This document shows, piece by piece, positions 26,001-32,618 of a DNA stretch of 64,000 nucleotides. The DNA is from JABDEZ01 sp965276955 (GTDB lineage: Bacteria > Bacteroidota > Bacteroidia > Chitinophagales > Chitinophagaceae). The DNA lies in NCBI GenBank assembly GCA_965276955.1, contig CBDIBP010000027.1, forward strand, positions 91,600 to 155,599, read 5' to 3'. The position numbers and the translations under genes are program-made. Each line of letters opens with the position of its first letter. Within the stretch, counting starts at the first letter, position 1. Below the pieces are notes generated by a model. It saw nothing but the letters and a program-made list of their open reading frames with translations. It was not told where the DNA came from and ran no database searches.

Positions 26001-26905
26001 GATACTCCGAATGAGTAGTTGTACATGCTCACACTACCGGTATGGCTCAGTAACGGTGTGCCGCTTGATGTCTTAAGGTTCATATCATATCGGCTATAGT
26101 AAGGGTGTGTTGCACCTAATAGGGAATTACCATTACTGCTTATCAGTGATGCAAACCCAAGTGCATGCATCATTTGGTGAAGGGACTCTGTGTAAAGGTC
26201 ATGTACTGTAGGGTCGCTGGCAGGCGCACTGGTCAGCGATGTGTTCCAGTTCAAAGTTCCCGTACTATTGAAGTCAAATGCAAGTACCGCATGAAAAAAA
26301 CTTTTACCATTCTGGAAATCACTGTTCCATGGTGCACCAATATTTTTGTATGCGTCCACCCCTGAGTTCAATGTTTTCCAAACCGTATTGTCAACAATAC
26401 CCGATAAGTTGGATACCAATGGAATGTTATAGAACGATGTGATCACCCCCGAACGATTAACTGGCAAATTGGGTATCAACCCTATGTCACGGCACCATAT
26501 ATTTATTGTTTGGTCCGTGCTATTGCAGGGTGAATTAATGAATTGAGAAACATCTTTTAGCATTTGGCATATCGTCAGTAGTCGTGCCAAATGATTTGTA
26601 TCAGTTGCGTAGTTCTCCATTCCGCAATTCCTGTCCAGGTAAAGTTTGAAATAGCCAGAACTGTATGTTGATACCACCAATGGAACTAATGTATCATGTC
26701 CATATGTGCGCAAGGTATCATTGATCGCAATGTCTTTAAGTTGATAAGCATTTCCATATTGATCAAAGACACTATCAAAGACACCATTAGGAGTAAATGA
26801 GAAAACAGTGGGAATAGGAACAGTTTGTGCATTGATTCGCATACCAGGGAATAGAAAGAACAGGGCAATGGCCAGAATTCTCATGTAACAGTGTAGTGCT
26901 TTCAT
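20003..26905 (-). CDS. Giant T9SS-secreted protein: protease-like, lectin-like, Ig-like, beta-helix
   Basis: A secreted protein of 2300 residues from the ATG at 26905; an in-frame TTG at 26941 lies upstream of a -7 element and is not the start. Positions below count from that TTG. After the signal peptide, residues 40-415 resemble a leishmanolysin/metzincin-like fold, but the site reads HQMMHALGF (His255, Gln256, His259), with Gln where the catalytic Glu should be; SHFEDQ and VLADIGYSV follow as in the family. Residues 555-800 resemble the lectin-like module of the tandem genes downstream, 810-1310 hold Ig/PKD-like repeats, 1320-1950 a right-handed beta-helix with repeated short Asn-rich turns, and 2230-2312 a T9SS sorting domain (YSLYPNPNDGNLN). 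Likely a surface adhesin or binding protein rather than a protease. Confidence 0.85.
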   Translation of the reverse strand: MKALHCYMRILAIALFFLFPGMRINAQTVPIPTVFSFTPNGVFDSVFDQYGNAYQLKDIAINDTLRTYGHDTLVPLVVSTYSSGYFKLYLDRNCGMENYATDTNHLARLLTICQMLKDVSQFINSPCNSTDQTINIWCRDIGLIPNLPVNRSGVITSFYNIPLVSNLSGIVDNTVWKTLNSGVDAYKNIGAPWNSDFQNGKSFFHAVLAFDFNSTGTLNWNTSLTSAPASDPTVHDLYTESLHQMMHALGFASLISSNGNSLLGATHPYYSRYDMNLKTSSGTPLLSHTGSVSMYNYSFGVSTSVLAPGGTCYTDSTICSTGIKYYGGLAYPQTVYTPNCFEPGISISHFEDQCLPSGSTSPMVNNQYFLMSNITNAGDMPGSMKRHPQPEEQQVLADIGYSVNGFFGDSSDINLNYVQYDSTFAATIPVTGINDGIDNGAYTFTFDSTGTLTFNGSALLGNDSGVSGGSFEGLQMIYGSGMFSASSGTSGTTIMLTGAGGGVNIFSYVPVSATGVRGNIAGGPLAKTSGICSTTPCNLVPNPGYESATGCGLTVPFAPDTLSIDPIAPATAIIDCWSTYMGTPDLYSTGCTTISPARHLWSFNVPNTMATPTIYVHQPPLLPPATTNNNFLALFADYGINFSAGLFETEAEQASFTTSIGPGTYTISLWAKVVNVGSFYSGTNLGLPGTIGIGLSNGPLTYTSGYMNNMPATFYNINANLAVPGIPDNDAWTYLTYTFTITGSYTNLIIFNAINKNSTTWPTFNYPMTSGHPDYSSYIGIDDIQLVRGTVHTFILPATVAACTGPLTNLGQYISGYSSITGGTFYGPGVTQTSNGTFSPSALTGTLPQTVQLSYVYTDPTSGCLMTIASKIKVINSTANVTASPNPLCSGGTVTLTTTGCSTCNWTWPPSGSCSSCGATITKSPTASTTYTVYDATSSNCAGSVTVNLFQASIGKGAGSSYICVGATGPILYAFPANPSYTYTWEISYDLGSTWSTYAGPTVGLSSINPTITTAGVITMRVKVNNGTCTSTSLSTINLIVNPLPVATLTASPTSICANAGYITLHAGPVATGYSYSYNGGAASPYANYTTPSITGTTNYSVKVTDVNGCQATAGPVAVTYNAVPTITASAAPTGVCVGIPVSLTTTSTGATSFLWTPATGAGAVACATCANTTATPVAGTNLYTVTATGTGGCTATAHVTVPAGTPPAVTTGSTLTTVYGGQSTLIFAFGPVGATYTWTSVPAATLVPPSILVLNASGSEISATPAPGSMTSSVTYTVVATLNGCSSTASTTISVTPTESKLDICTAATIFAGQASTDIGVAGSTTTTYYPPGAPLPLVAWPAGINNYVHGTFHLRGNFTISNARFWMAPATNIIIDEGSSITFSNCHFFTCLTSSEMWNGIVFGGSTGSVYLTNNTMIEDANIGIATSGTTPASGHTYVIRSDGATFNRCTQGIDMENYNSLYVADMSQFLSITNTVFTSRNFIQYNNGAALSYPLTWPPVTGASGLKNAITPADSYSPPYNIVSPTALLSNYAYPLINTKSSGPCFYGIHMNLVGISNGCYSTPQLYSEAVVGSEATSTARNLFDNLGAGIYLYNSNLSAYNNTFMNMNYLGAGLGGDGIYTNQANYCGRLRVWNNGGAYQNEFYDCVTGVDAPNQSDMTVQNCKIISKLHNIAYLNSAAAAIPGNYGVNFHAQHVYNLDVSYNTITNVTNGINAMTAMPTTFGTGPGGPMNISNNTIQASAGSGVANPFVQQAIAVQTTLHCNSGCTPGVAPAINTNTLTNVYNGIYLSGFAQQYLNCTSNNIALAVPPGQPAQYGINIAACTDAIVFNNVINGPAGHITGGSAVYAYADDQMRGIYATMNTGLANWCNTVNNVGRGFEFAATNKGTQWANNLMQNTGKGYVLSSNGAIDQQVTTNSVPHLPEAANNIWQLPTAPGLTWSSTYPQTYGLNSVPGNSILLYNPTVPPPPYTSGTYMPNYNSGSPALSSYALGVTIQLNKTSIGGCGKNIVPYPITPAGPWKLASLVATAQLPYYQNTATTTWIDQMGLWQTLLTDTTIIDANDTLSEFVSMAAASRYKALTDIEATTASGDLDGAISLISTLPAGSPANDPVTGVTIADNAAADYIVANYTSYYNLYIRYAQGFATAYDSLQLLGLAGLCPFTNGAVVYQARSLYDAVSNTHIVYADDRACGLPYGSGEDRMVRRIAAVTTANTQSYSLYPNPNDGNLNLLQTVADANPVYTEVWDGAGRLVYKQALTFSGSRAQVKMSNVPPGMYLIQLRDSSGKYYTFKFAVEKQ

Positions 26906-26921
26906 ATGGTTGTTTGAGTCA

Positions 26922-26952
26922 CAAACGTAAATGCTAACCAAAACAAATACAA
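26922..26952 (-). promoter_or_regulatory. Promoter of the giant T9SS gene
   Basis: On the minus strand, TACGTTTG (26929-26922) matches the Bacteroidota -7 element TAnnTTTG, and TTG (26952-26950) lies 20 bases before it as a -33 element. Transcription would begin near 26915, about ten bases before the ATG at 26905. Confidence 0.6.
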
Positions 26953-27049
26953 CAGGTAAAAAACTGTAAAAATTCTTTTCTTTTCCGTTATTTACCTGTA
27001 GGTTTATTGAATTATATTTTTATTTTAACACTTATTTTAAATTAAAATC

Positions 27050-27730
27050 ATGTCTGTTATAGAAGTAGCTATCGTGGATGACCATCGATTAGTGAGAAAT
27101 ACAATTGCGGAAATTTTGACAAGAATGGGCGTTATAGAGGTATCTATCTTGGCTGCCAATGGTGCAGAACTTATTTCTACGTTAGAGCAAGCAAACACAT
27201 TGCCAGATGTTTGCCTCGTAGATATACAGATGCCCGTTATGAATGGGTATGAGACGGCAATGAACCTCAAAAAGAGATGGCCTGAAATCCGGATATTGGC
27301 CTTATCAGCCTTTGACAATATTTTCCATGTACTTGAAATGTTGAGCAATGGGGCTGGAGGGTTCTTGACCAAAGACTGTAATCCTGAGGAACTAAGGTCT
27401 GCAATAATTTCAATAAATGAACTCGGCTACTACCATTCAGATCTTGCGCCTAAGAAACTTCATACCGCAGTAAAGAACAAAGAATTAGGAAATCCCCGGC
27501 TCACCGACAACGAGCGATTGATATTGCAACATATCTGTACAAGTAAAAGTTATCGTGAAATAGCGGAGGTACTGAATATTACTGCAAGAAGCGTTGAAGG
27601 GTTTAGGGATAGTTTATTTCAAAAGTTCAATGTCAATGATCGAGGCCAGCTTGCCGTACTGGCCTACTATCTGCAACTTACCTATAGCAGCATTAACGTT
27701 CACCTTAATCAAAATGTTAAACGTAGCTGA
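27050..27730 (+). CDS. LuxR-type response regulator (orphan)
   Basis: A 226-residue NarL/FixJ-type regulator. The receiver domain has IVDDHRLVRN, phospho-Asp58 in CLVDIQMPVMNG, and Lys108 in GGFLTKDCNPEE. The LuxR HTH (about 148-205) has LTDNERLILQHIC, YREIAEVLNITARSVEGFRDSLFQKF, the DNA-binding helix pattern. No kinase gene is adjacent. It is divergent from the giant T9SS gene, with about 145 bases between the two starts, so it may control that locus as well as itself. The 3' end overlaps the next, convergent gene by 14 bases. Confidence 0.88.
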   Translation: MSVIEVAIVDDHRLVRNTIAEILTRMGVIEVSILAANGAELISTLEQANTLPDVCLVDIQMPVMNGYETAMNLKKRWPEIRILALSAFDNIFHVLEMLSNGAGGFLTKDCNPEELRSAIISINELGYYHSDLAPKKLHTAVKNKELGNPRLTDNERLILQHICTSKSYREIAEVLNITARSVEGFRDSLFQKFNVNDRGQLAVLAYYLQLTYSSINVHLNQNVKRS

Positions 27731-28001
27731 TATCAACGTAACGATGGTGACACCTCACTTCAACGTATCTCGCCAAGTATTTCTCTCGTCTGCTAATAGC
27801 TTCCAACAATTCAATTGTTGCTTCTATATCATTCATTATCTCATCGAACGCCAATGGCAATCCAGAGGCCTGGAACCTTAGGTAGTAAAAGAACACCATT
27901 CTCAAATTCCTGCTTACTCTCTGTGTATCTTTATCCTGAATGAAATACCTGATCTGATTGAGAAAGTCCTCTGATAAAACAAACTTGTTGTCCTCGCTCA
28001 T
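27717..28001 (-). CDS. Small helical protein of unknown function
   Basis: A 94-residue soluble protein from the ATG at 28001 (MSEDNKFVLSEDFLNQIRYF). It is mostly helical by composition, with charged and aromatic residues (FFYYLRFQASGLP, then IEATIELLEAISRRE), and I do not recognise it. An upstream in-frame start at 28034 is possible. Its 3' end overlaps the convergent response regulator gene by 14 bases. Probably real, since the frame is kept with normal amino-acid usage. Confidence 0.55.
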   Translation of the reverse strand: MSEDNKFVLSEDFLNQIRYFIQDKDTQRVSRNLRMVFFYYLRFQASGLPLAFDEIMNDIEATIELLEAISRREKYLARYVEVRCHHRYVDISYV

Positions 28002-28034
28002 CGCTGAATTATTTCGATAAATATATCGCCACAA

Positions 28035-28440
28035 TTCTGCTGGAATGTCACGTCAGCGCAACATTAGCATTCGTACAATCATTTCAGGTGCCCAAAAAAA
28101 TCAAATTGTTTTTCAGACCTATATGTTATTAGCCATGATGCTTTTTATAGGCCACAATTAAATAGGGCTATCTCGTTGAGATGACCCTAAAAAAAGCAAA
28201 TTATATTCTTGCTTAAAGGAAATATTAAAAGTCCATCACAAATAAGGTTTTAATATAACGTTTGGATAATAGTCAGTTCTTCAGGATAAGGAAACTCAAT
28301 CAGGTTGCGCACTAAAATATTTCTGGGCTTCTAACATTTGTTCCAATAAGATGAGAGAATGAACATAGGTGTTAGGCGACATAAGTCTTTACTTGTTATT
28401 CAAATACTCATATCTAATAGAAAGTATGCAAATTGTATGC
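28035..28440. other. Non-coding AT-rich stretch
   Basis: About 400 bases without a convincing gene. It holds an imperfect inverted repeat at 28163-28196 (AGGG, ATCTC, loop, GAGAT, CCCT) followed on the plus strand by seven A, so it could act as a terminator on the minus strand for an unseen transcript. A 28-codon frame from 28382 is followed in another frame by a protein-like tail (IEFPYPEELTI); this may be a decayed short gene. Confidence 0.4.
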
Positions 28441-28482
28441 AAATAAAAAAAAGGGTTTCAAACATTATCGTCTGAAACCCTT
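28441..28482 (-). terminator. Rho-independent terminator of the tRNA-Asn gene
   Basis: On the minus strand AAGGGTTTCA pairs with TGAAACCCTT around a 12-base loop and is followed by a run of T. It starts 12 bases after the tRNA 3' end. Confidence 0.85.
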
Positions 28483-28493
28483 ACCTGTAGATG

Positions 28494-28567
28494 CTCTCCC
28501 TTCTGGACTTGAACCAGAGACCCTCTGATTAACAGTCAGATGCTCTAACCAACTGAGCTAAGGAAGA
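28494..28567 (-). tRNA. tRNA-Asn (anticodon GTT)
   Basis: A full 74-base cloverleaf can be folded. The acceptor stem pairs TCTTCCT with AGGGAGA (one T-G pair), the discriminator is G, the D-arm is GCTC/GAGC, the anticodon stem TCTGA/TCAGA closes the loop CTGTTAA with anticodon GTT, and the T-arm has TTCAAGT between TCTGG and CCAGA. CCA is not encoded. A promoter lies just upstream and a terminator just downstream, so it is a single-gene unit. Confidence 0.95.
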
Positions 28568-28583
28568 TTGTCATTTGGGATTG

Positions 28584-28612
28584 CAAAAATAATAAGTTTC
28601 CTGTTTCCTCAA
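28584..28612 (-). promoter_or_regulatory. Promoter of tRNA-Asn
   Basis: On the minus strand TATTTTTG (28591-28584) is a TAnnTTTG -7 element with TTG (28612-28610) 18 bases upstream. The predicted start near 28577 gives a ten-base leader before the mature tRNA end. Confidence 0.65.
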
Positions 28613-28624
28613 AATTTTTTTTAG

Positions 28625-30571
28625 CTATCTGCCCAAATATTTTAAATTGTTAAGCATTAGGGTCACTTCCATACCGGCTGTGTAGTGCTGTGCATAGGCT
28701 ATATTCAGCTGGTTCTTTACCTCTTCTCCGGGTTCGTAGCCTGTTATAATGTTATAAGGGGGCAGTATGTTCTTGCGTATCCGGGGCAGGTACTTGTTAA
28801 AGGGATGCGGAGTGTAACCTACCCATGTACACTGGCCAGCCAATACCTTGAAGCAGTTCCTGATAAAATTACCGGGCTTCTTTACCATGAACAGCAAGAT
28901 GGGGGATAGCAGTAAGAGTGCCACAGCTGCTATTATATCAATCATCCGCTTGTTGCGCATTTGTGCAAAGCTATCCAGGTTGTAGCGTCGGTCTATGGTA
29001 TATAGGTCGCCCGAAGTGTGACTGCTGTTGCTGCCCACAAAGCTTTGGCTACCCGGCAGGTGTATCTTGTAGTCATACCGCGGGCCACAATGCTGCATGT
29101 GCGCGAACACCTGTGCGTAGCTAAGGCCGTTAATACAAAAAATGACCTCGTTTATGCTGGCGGTGTACAGTAGCTCCTTCATTTCGGCAGCATTGCCCAG
29201 CGCATCATCATTTTTATTGCCTGGGTTTATGCGGCCTGCTACCTGCGGCGCATAGTGCACATGCTGCAGGGTAGCTGTGGTTTGCTCGTAGTGCGGCTCA
29301 TCGGCAATGATAATGGCCTTACGGGGCAGCTTGTCGTAGGCCACATACTTAAAAATGCCCAGGCGATGCAGCAGGTCGTGCAGGCCCAGCAATAGTACGG
29401 TACCTGCAAAACCGGTGAAGATGATGATAGCACGGCTATAGCGCAATGATGGCTGCAGCAGGCCATAATAGGCAAGTATCACTATGGTGCCGAATATCAT
29501 GCCCCGGGTCACTCGCAGTGCGCGGTAAGGCTGGTCGTAAGCGCCATTGAAATAAAGTGTTATCACCCAAAGCGCGGTGTATACCGGCAGGGTGGCATAC
29601 AGAGAGCTAAAAGGTATGGGCAGCATGTTCTTTACGTGCTCTATCCAGAAATTGGTAACGAACCATAGGGTGGAGAGCAGTATCAACGTATCGAACAGGG
29701 GCATGCGCAGTATTTTAAGTGCGCGCTTTAGTGTACCCAGCAATGCCCGCAATATGATACCTATATTGATGAACAGCAGGTAAAGCCTGGCCTGTTCTTT
29801 TGTATAGTGTTTCTTTACAAAGGTTATAAGTGCCTCGTTAAATATGCGCACGTACTGCAGGGTAGCCTTGCGGGTACTTTCGCCCTTGTAGTGTATAAGC
29901 GTAGCGGGCGGGTAATATATGTTCTGGTAGCCAGCCTGCTGTATACGGTAACTGAGGTCCACATCCTCGCAATACATGAAGTAGTCCTCATCAAATGCTC
30001 CGCCTATCTGCTGCAGCACATTACTCCTCACCAGCATACAGCACCCGCTCAGTACCTCTACCGGGGCGGTCTCATGCTCACCTACATGCACAGCATAATA
30101 CTTATTGAAGTACGGCGAATTGGGGAACAATTTATTAATGCCTATGGTCTTGAACAGTGCCACCTGCAGGGTAGGGAAAGACTTTTTGCCATCTGGGGCA
30201 TATACACCCTTACCATCTATCAGCCTTGGCCCCAGCGCCCCGGCCTGCGGATGGGCATCCATATAGGCAAGGGTTTTGGTGAAAAAATCCTCAGGCATCA
30301 CCGTATCCGGGTTCAGGAACAGTATGTAGTCGCCTTTTGCTATAGCCGCCGCCTGGTTGTTGGCCTTAGAGAAACCCAAATTCTCCTTATTGGCCAGCAA
30401 TACTACGGATGGGAATTTTTCCCGCACCATATCGCAGCTATCGTCTTTTGAGTTGTTGTCTGCTACAATGATCTCTCCCTCTATACCCTGCATGGCTCTG
30501 CTTACAGAGTGCAGGCATACCTCCAGGAAATACTTCACGTTGTAGTTAACAATAATAACAGATAGCTTCAT
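28625..30571 (-). CDS. GT2 glycosyltransferase fused to a degenerate sugar-transferase module
   Basis: A 648-residue fusion; the ATG at 30571 is preferred, and positions below are offset by four. Residues 10-235 are a GT2 domain: KLSVIIVNYNVKYFLE, VADNNSKDDS, NLGFSKANNQAA and the LNPDTVMPEDF metal site, with DEDYFMYCEDVDLSYRI on the acceptor side. Five membrane helices follow (about 265-402), then a Rossmann-like domain (418-510), then a segment (543-652) that resembles the end of WcaJ-type phosphoglycosyltransferases: KRMIDIIAAVALLLLSP, CTWVGYTPH and YLPRIRKNILPPYNI. The KFRSM and Asp-Glu catalytic region is missing. The C-terminal part probably anchors or binds glycolipid rather than catalysing transfer. 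Confidence 0.85.
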   Translation of the reverse strand: MKLSVIIVNYNVKYFLEVCLHSVSRAMQGIEGEIIVADNNSKDDSCDMVREKFPSVVLLANKENLGFSKANNQAAAIAKGDYILFLNPDTVMPEDFFTKTLAYMDAHPQAGALGPRLIDGKGVYAPDGKKSFPTLQVALFKTIGINKLFPNSPYFNKYYAVHVGEHETAPVEVLSGCCMLVRSNVLQQIGGAFDEDYFMYCEDVDLSYRIQQAGYQNIYYPPATLIHYKGESTRKATLQYVRIFNEALITFVKKHYTKEQARLYLLFINIGIILRALLGTLKRALKILRMPLFDTLILLSTLWFVTNFWIEHVKNMLPIPFSSLYATLPVYTALWVITLYFNGAYDQPYRALRVTRGMIFGTIVILAYYGLLQPSLRYSRAIIIFTGFAGTVLLLGLHDLLHRLGIFKYVAYDKLPRKAIIIADEPHYEQTTATLQHVHYAPQVAGRINPGNKNDDALGNAAEMKELLYTASINEVIFCINGLSYAQVFAHMQHCGPRYDYKIHLPGSQSFVGSNSSHTSGDLYTIDRRYNLDSFAQMRNKRMIDIIAAVALLLLSPILLFMVKKPGNFIRNCFKVLAGQCTWVGYTPHPFNKYLPRIRKNILPPYNIITGYEPGEEVKNQLNIAYAQHYTAGMEVTLMLNNLKYLGR

Positions 30572-30679
30572 GCTTGGGCCCAAGAAGTTGCGAATATAAG
30601 CGCACTGCTGCTAATAACGAAAAAAGCCGTGGTCACATTGTACTACCGCCTACTATATTTTTAGCTTCGGGTGGGGCGT

Positions 30680-31261
30680 CTACACATGTTTTGCTGTATC
30701 TGTAGCTGCAGGGGCTGCTGGTGCGGGGGGTGCCTCTACATAGGTCTTCATGTATTGCAGGCCGTTATCAAAATCGGGGCCCAGCATTTTATCCATAAAG
30801 AGGTTTATGGCGTTCATAGGGTACCCATGATGCATGGTTATGCTCCATGTTACTACTGTTTGCCGGTTCGCGGTATCGACAACATTAAAATATCCCTGCG
30901 ATTCTGCCTGCATAGGCTTTATCATATGCAGGGTAAAGTTCATTTTATCAGCAGTTTCACCAGTATTGGTCATGGTGCCTTCCCCTGTTTCAGATGTGCT
31001 GCCCACCCAATGGTAGCCGCTGCCGGGTGTACCATCTGTGCCAAAGTAGGTCATTTGTACAGTGCTGTCCTTTTTATACCAAGGGCTCCAGTTGTGCCAA
31101 TTCTTAAAGGTCATTACCTGGTCTCTTACTGCGGCTTTAGGGGCATTTATCACTATGCTGCGGGTGAGTACAAAATCTTTCGGCTCCACAAGCCCAAGTA
31201 CCAAAATACCCAGTATCACTACACCGAGCAATGCCAATAAAAAGCGCAGGAAACCTTTCAT
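30680..31261 (-). CDS. SRPBCC (polyketide cyclase/START-like) membrane-anchored protein
   Basis: A 193-residue protein from the ATG at 31261. One N-terminal hydrophobic helix (about 8-25) is followed by a helix-grip SRPBCC domain: RSIVINAPKAAVRDQVMTF, NWHNWSPWYKKD, GSGYHWVGS and the long C-terminal helix (AINLFMDKMLGPDFDNGLQYM). The tail is Ala/Pro-rich. Such domains bind hydrophobic ligands; ligand and role are not known. TATATTTG at 31285-31278 (minus) is a likely -7 element, 16 bases before the start. Confidence 0.8.
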   Translation of the reverse strand: MKGFLRFLLALLGVVILGILVLGLVEPKDFVLTRSIVINAPKAAVRDQVMTFKNWHNWSPWYKKDSTVQMTYFGTDGTPGSGYHWVGSTSETGEGTMTNTGETADKMNFTLHMIKPMQAESQGYFNVVDTANRQTVVTWSITMHHGYPMNAINLFMDKMLGPDFDNGLQYMKTYVEAPPAPAAPAATDTAKHV

Positions 31262-31342
31262 AAGTAGCTGTTTTTTGCAAATATATAAAAATGGGTAACT
31301 ATTGCATAGCAACTTTTCTTTTATGTTATGAAGTAAGGATAT

Positions 31343-32182
31343 TTACCGGCTATGGCTGCTGGGTAACATTTTTAAGAAGCGGCTGGCTTTGCGGTGTAGG
31401 GTCTGTGGGGCTTTTAGATATTCCGGCGCGGGACCAACCACCCGGCCTCCCTGGTCTATACAACCAAGGGAGGGGAATATATCTACATTATTTCCTGTTT
31501 TTTCCGATGGTGGAAATTTTAATGGTTGGATGTTTGGTTGGTGTAACTCTTTGCTGGTATGCGTTTCGGAGAGTGAAGGGAATGGAATTACCGATGGTGG
31601 TGGAAAATATGATGTGGTGGTTTGTGTGGCCTGTTCCTGTGGCTGTGGTGTGCCGAAGCGTGCTTCGAGTTCCTGCTTTATAGCTTCTATTTCTTCTTCA
31701 TTGGTCATGGGTGGGGGTACGCCGTAGGCAAAATCGTTGGGGTAACGCTGTGTGTCTTTCCGGGCTTTGAAGTAGCCTTCTGCGTATAGTTGGAGTTTCT
31801 GCTTGAACTCTTCATCGGGGCCGATGTACTTGGCAAAGTCGGCCATGACCTGCATGTTCATGCCCGTGGAACCATAGTCCTTTAATTTGACGATACAGTT
31901 GACGAGCTTGCGGAGGGTTTCCATTTCCTGTTGTTTGGGGAAACGGTTGGTGACCGGACGTTGACCTATTTCGGTCTGCAGCTCAACGACCATGTGGGAG
32001 AAGTTATCGACCATGATGGCGGGAGCGGCGAGGGATGCAGTACGCAACTCGTCCCAGGCTCCTTTCTTGATCCAGAGGTAGAGTGTCTTTGTGGTTATGC
32101 CGACCTCATCGGCTATTTCTTTTTGTGTCTTGTGGGTGCCGAAGTAGAGGTCTTTGGCGAGTTGGTTTTGGGTGGTTTTCAT
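31343..32182 (-). CDS. Orphan HTH protein, phage terminase small subunit-like N-terminus
   Basis: A 279-residue protein from the ATG at 32182. The first 60 residues form a helix-turn-helix resembling the N-terminal DNA-binding domain of gpP-type terminase subunits: AKDLYFGTHKTQKEIADEVG, then ITTKTLYLWIKKGAWDELR. The middle part is helical (LRKLVNCIVKLKDYG), while the C-terminal 110 residues are rich in Pro, Gln and Ser and look disordered (PQPQEQATQTTTSYFPPPS). No other phage gene is nearby. Codon use is G-rich on the plus strand and unlike the neighbours, suggesting transfer. It may be a lone prophage remnant or a host protein. Confidence 0.7.
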   Translation of the reverse strand: MKTTQNQLAKDLYFGTHKTQKEIADEVGITTKTLYLWIKKGAWDELRTASLAAPAIMVDNFSHMVVELQTEIGQRPVTNRFPKQQEMETLRKLVNCIVKLKDYGSTGMNMQVMADFAKYIGPDEEFKQKLQLYAEGYFKARKDTQRYPNDFAYGVPPPMTNEEEIEAIKQELEARFGTPQPQEQATQTTTSYFPPPSVIPFPSLSETHTSKELHQPNIQPLKFPPSEKTGNNVDIFPSLGCIDQGGRVVGPAPEYLKAPQTLHRKASRFLKMLPSSHSR

Positions 32183-32243
32183 AGGTGTTTGGTTTGTTAT
32201 AGCAGGCTCGATGATGGGCCACTGGTTTTTTGTAGGCGATGGA

Positions 32244-32261
32244 TCCCGATAGCTATCGGGA
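32244..32261. repeat. 18-base perfect palindrome
   Basis: TCCCGATAGCTATCGGGA reads the same on both strands. It lies upstream of the HTH protein gene. Similar short palindromes occur dispersed in Bacteroidota genomes, but only one copy is in this window. Confidence 0.7.
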
Positions 32262-32266
32262 AACAA

Positions 32267-32618
32267 AAAAAGGTGGCTGAATAAATGCTCAGCTTTGCTA
32301 TTAGGTTCTATAAATCGTCTGTGTTTTCATCTTTTGCCAAGGTTTTTAGGCTAAAGTTGGGAGAGATATTTGGAATTATTTATAAGAAAAAGCATGACAC
32401 TGCAATAAGTGGGGTACGCTACTGTGTTACTTGAGTGTGGTGCTTTTTTGTTTTTATACTGGGTGCGGGTTTGCTAATGATAGCATAGAATTTTAGAAAT
32501 TAATCAGATAGCCACCGACACAATAACTAAACATAGATAGGCTTACTAAGTTTTCAATCATATAACTAAAACCCAATATTTTACACCAACTCCACAATAC
32601 CTTACGTACCTTTGCGCC
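32267..32618. other. Intergenic region between HTH gene and rlmN
   Basis: About 350 AT-rich bases between divergent genes. Apart from the rlmN -7 element at 32607-32614 I see no gene, RNA or clear repeat. Confidence 0.5.
32607..32614 (+). promoter_or_regulatory. -7 element of rlmN
   Basis: TACCTTTG matches TAnnTTTG and ends four bases before the rlmN ATG, so transcription should start at or next to the start codon. No clear -33 TTG is seen at the right distance. Confidence 0.55.

Noticed and set aside
28250..28382. Two short minus-strand frames that together could be a decayed 44-residue gene
   Set aside because: Too short, needs a frameshift, and neither half resembles a known protein; noted only as possible remnant.
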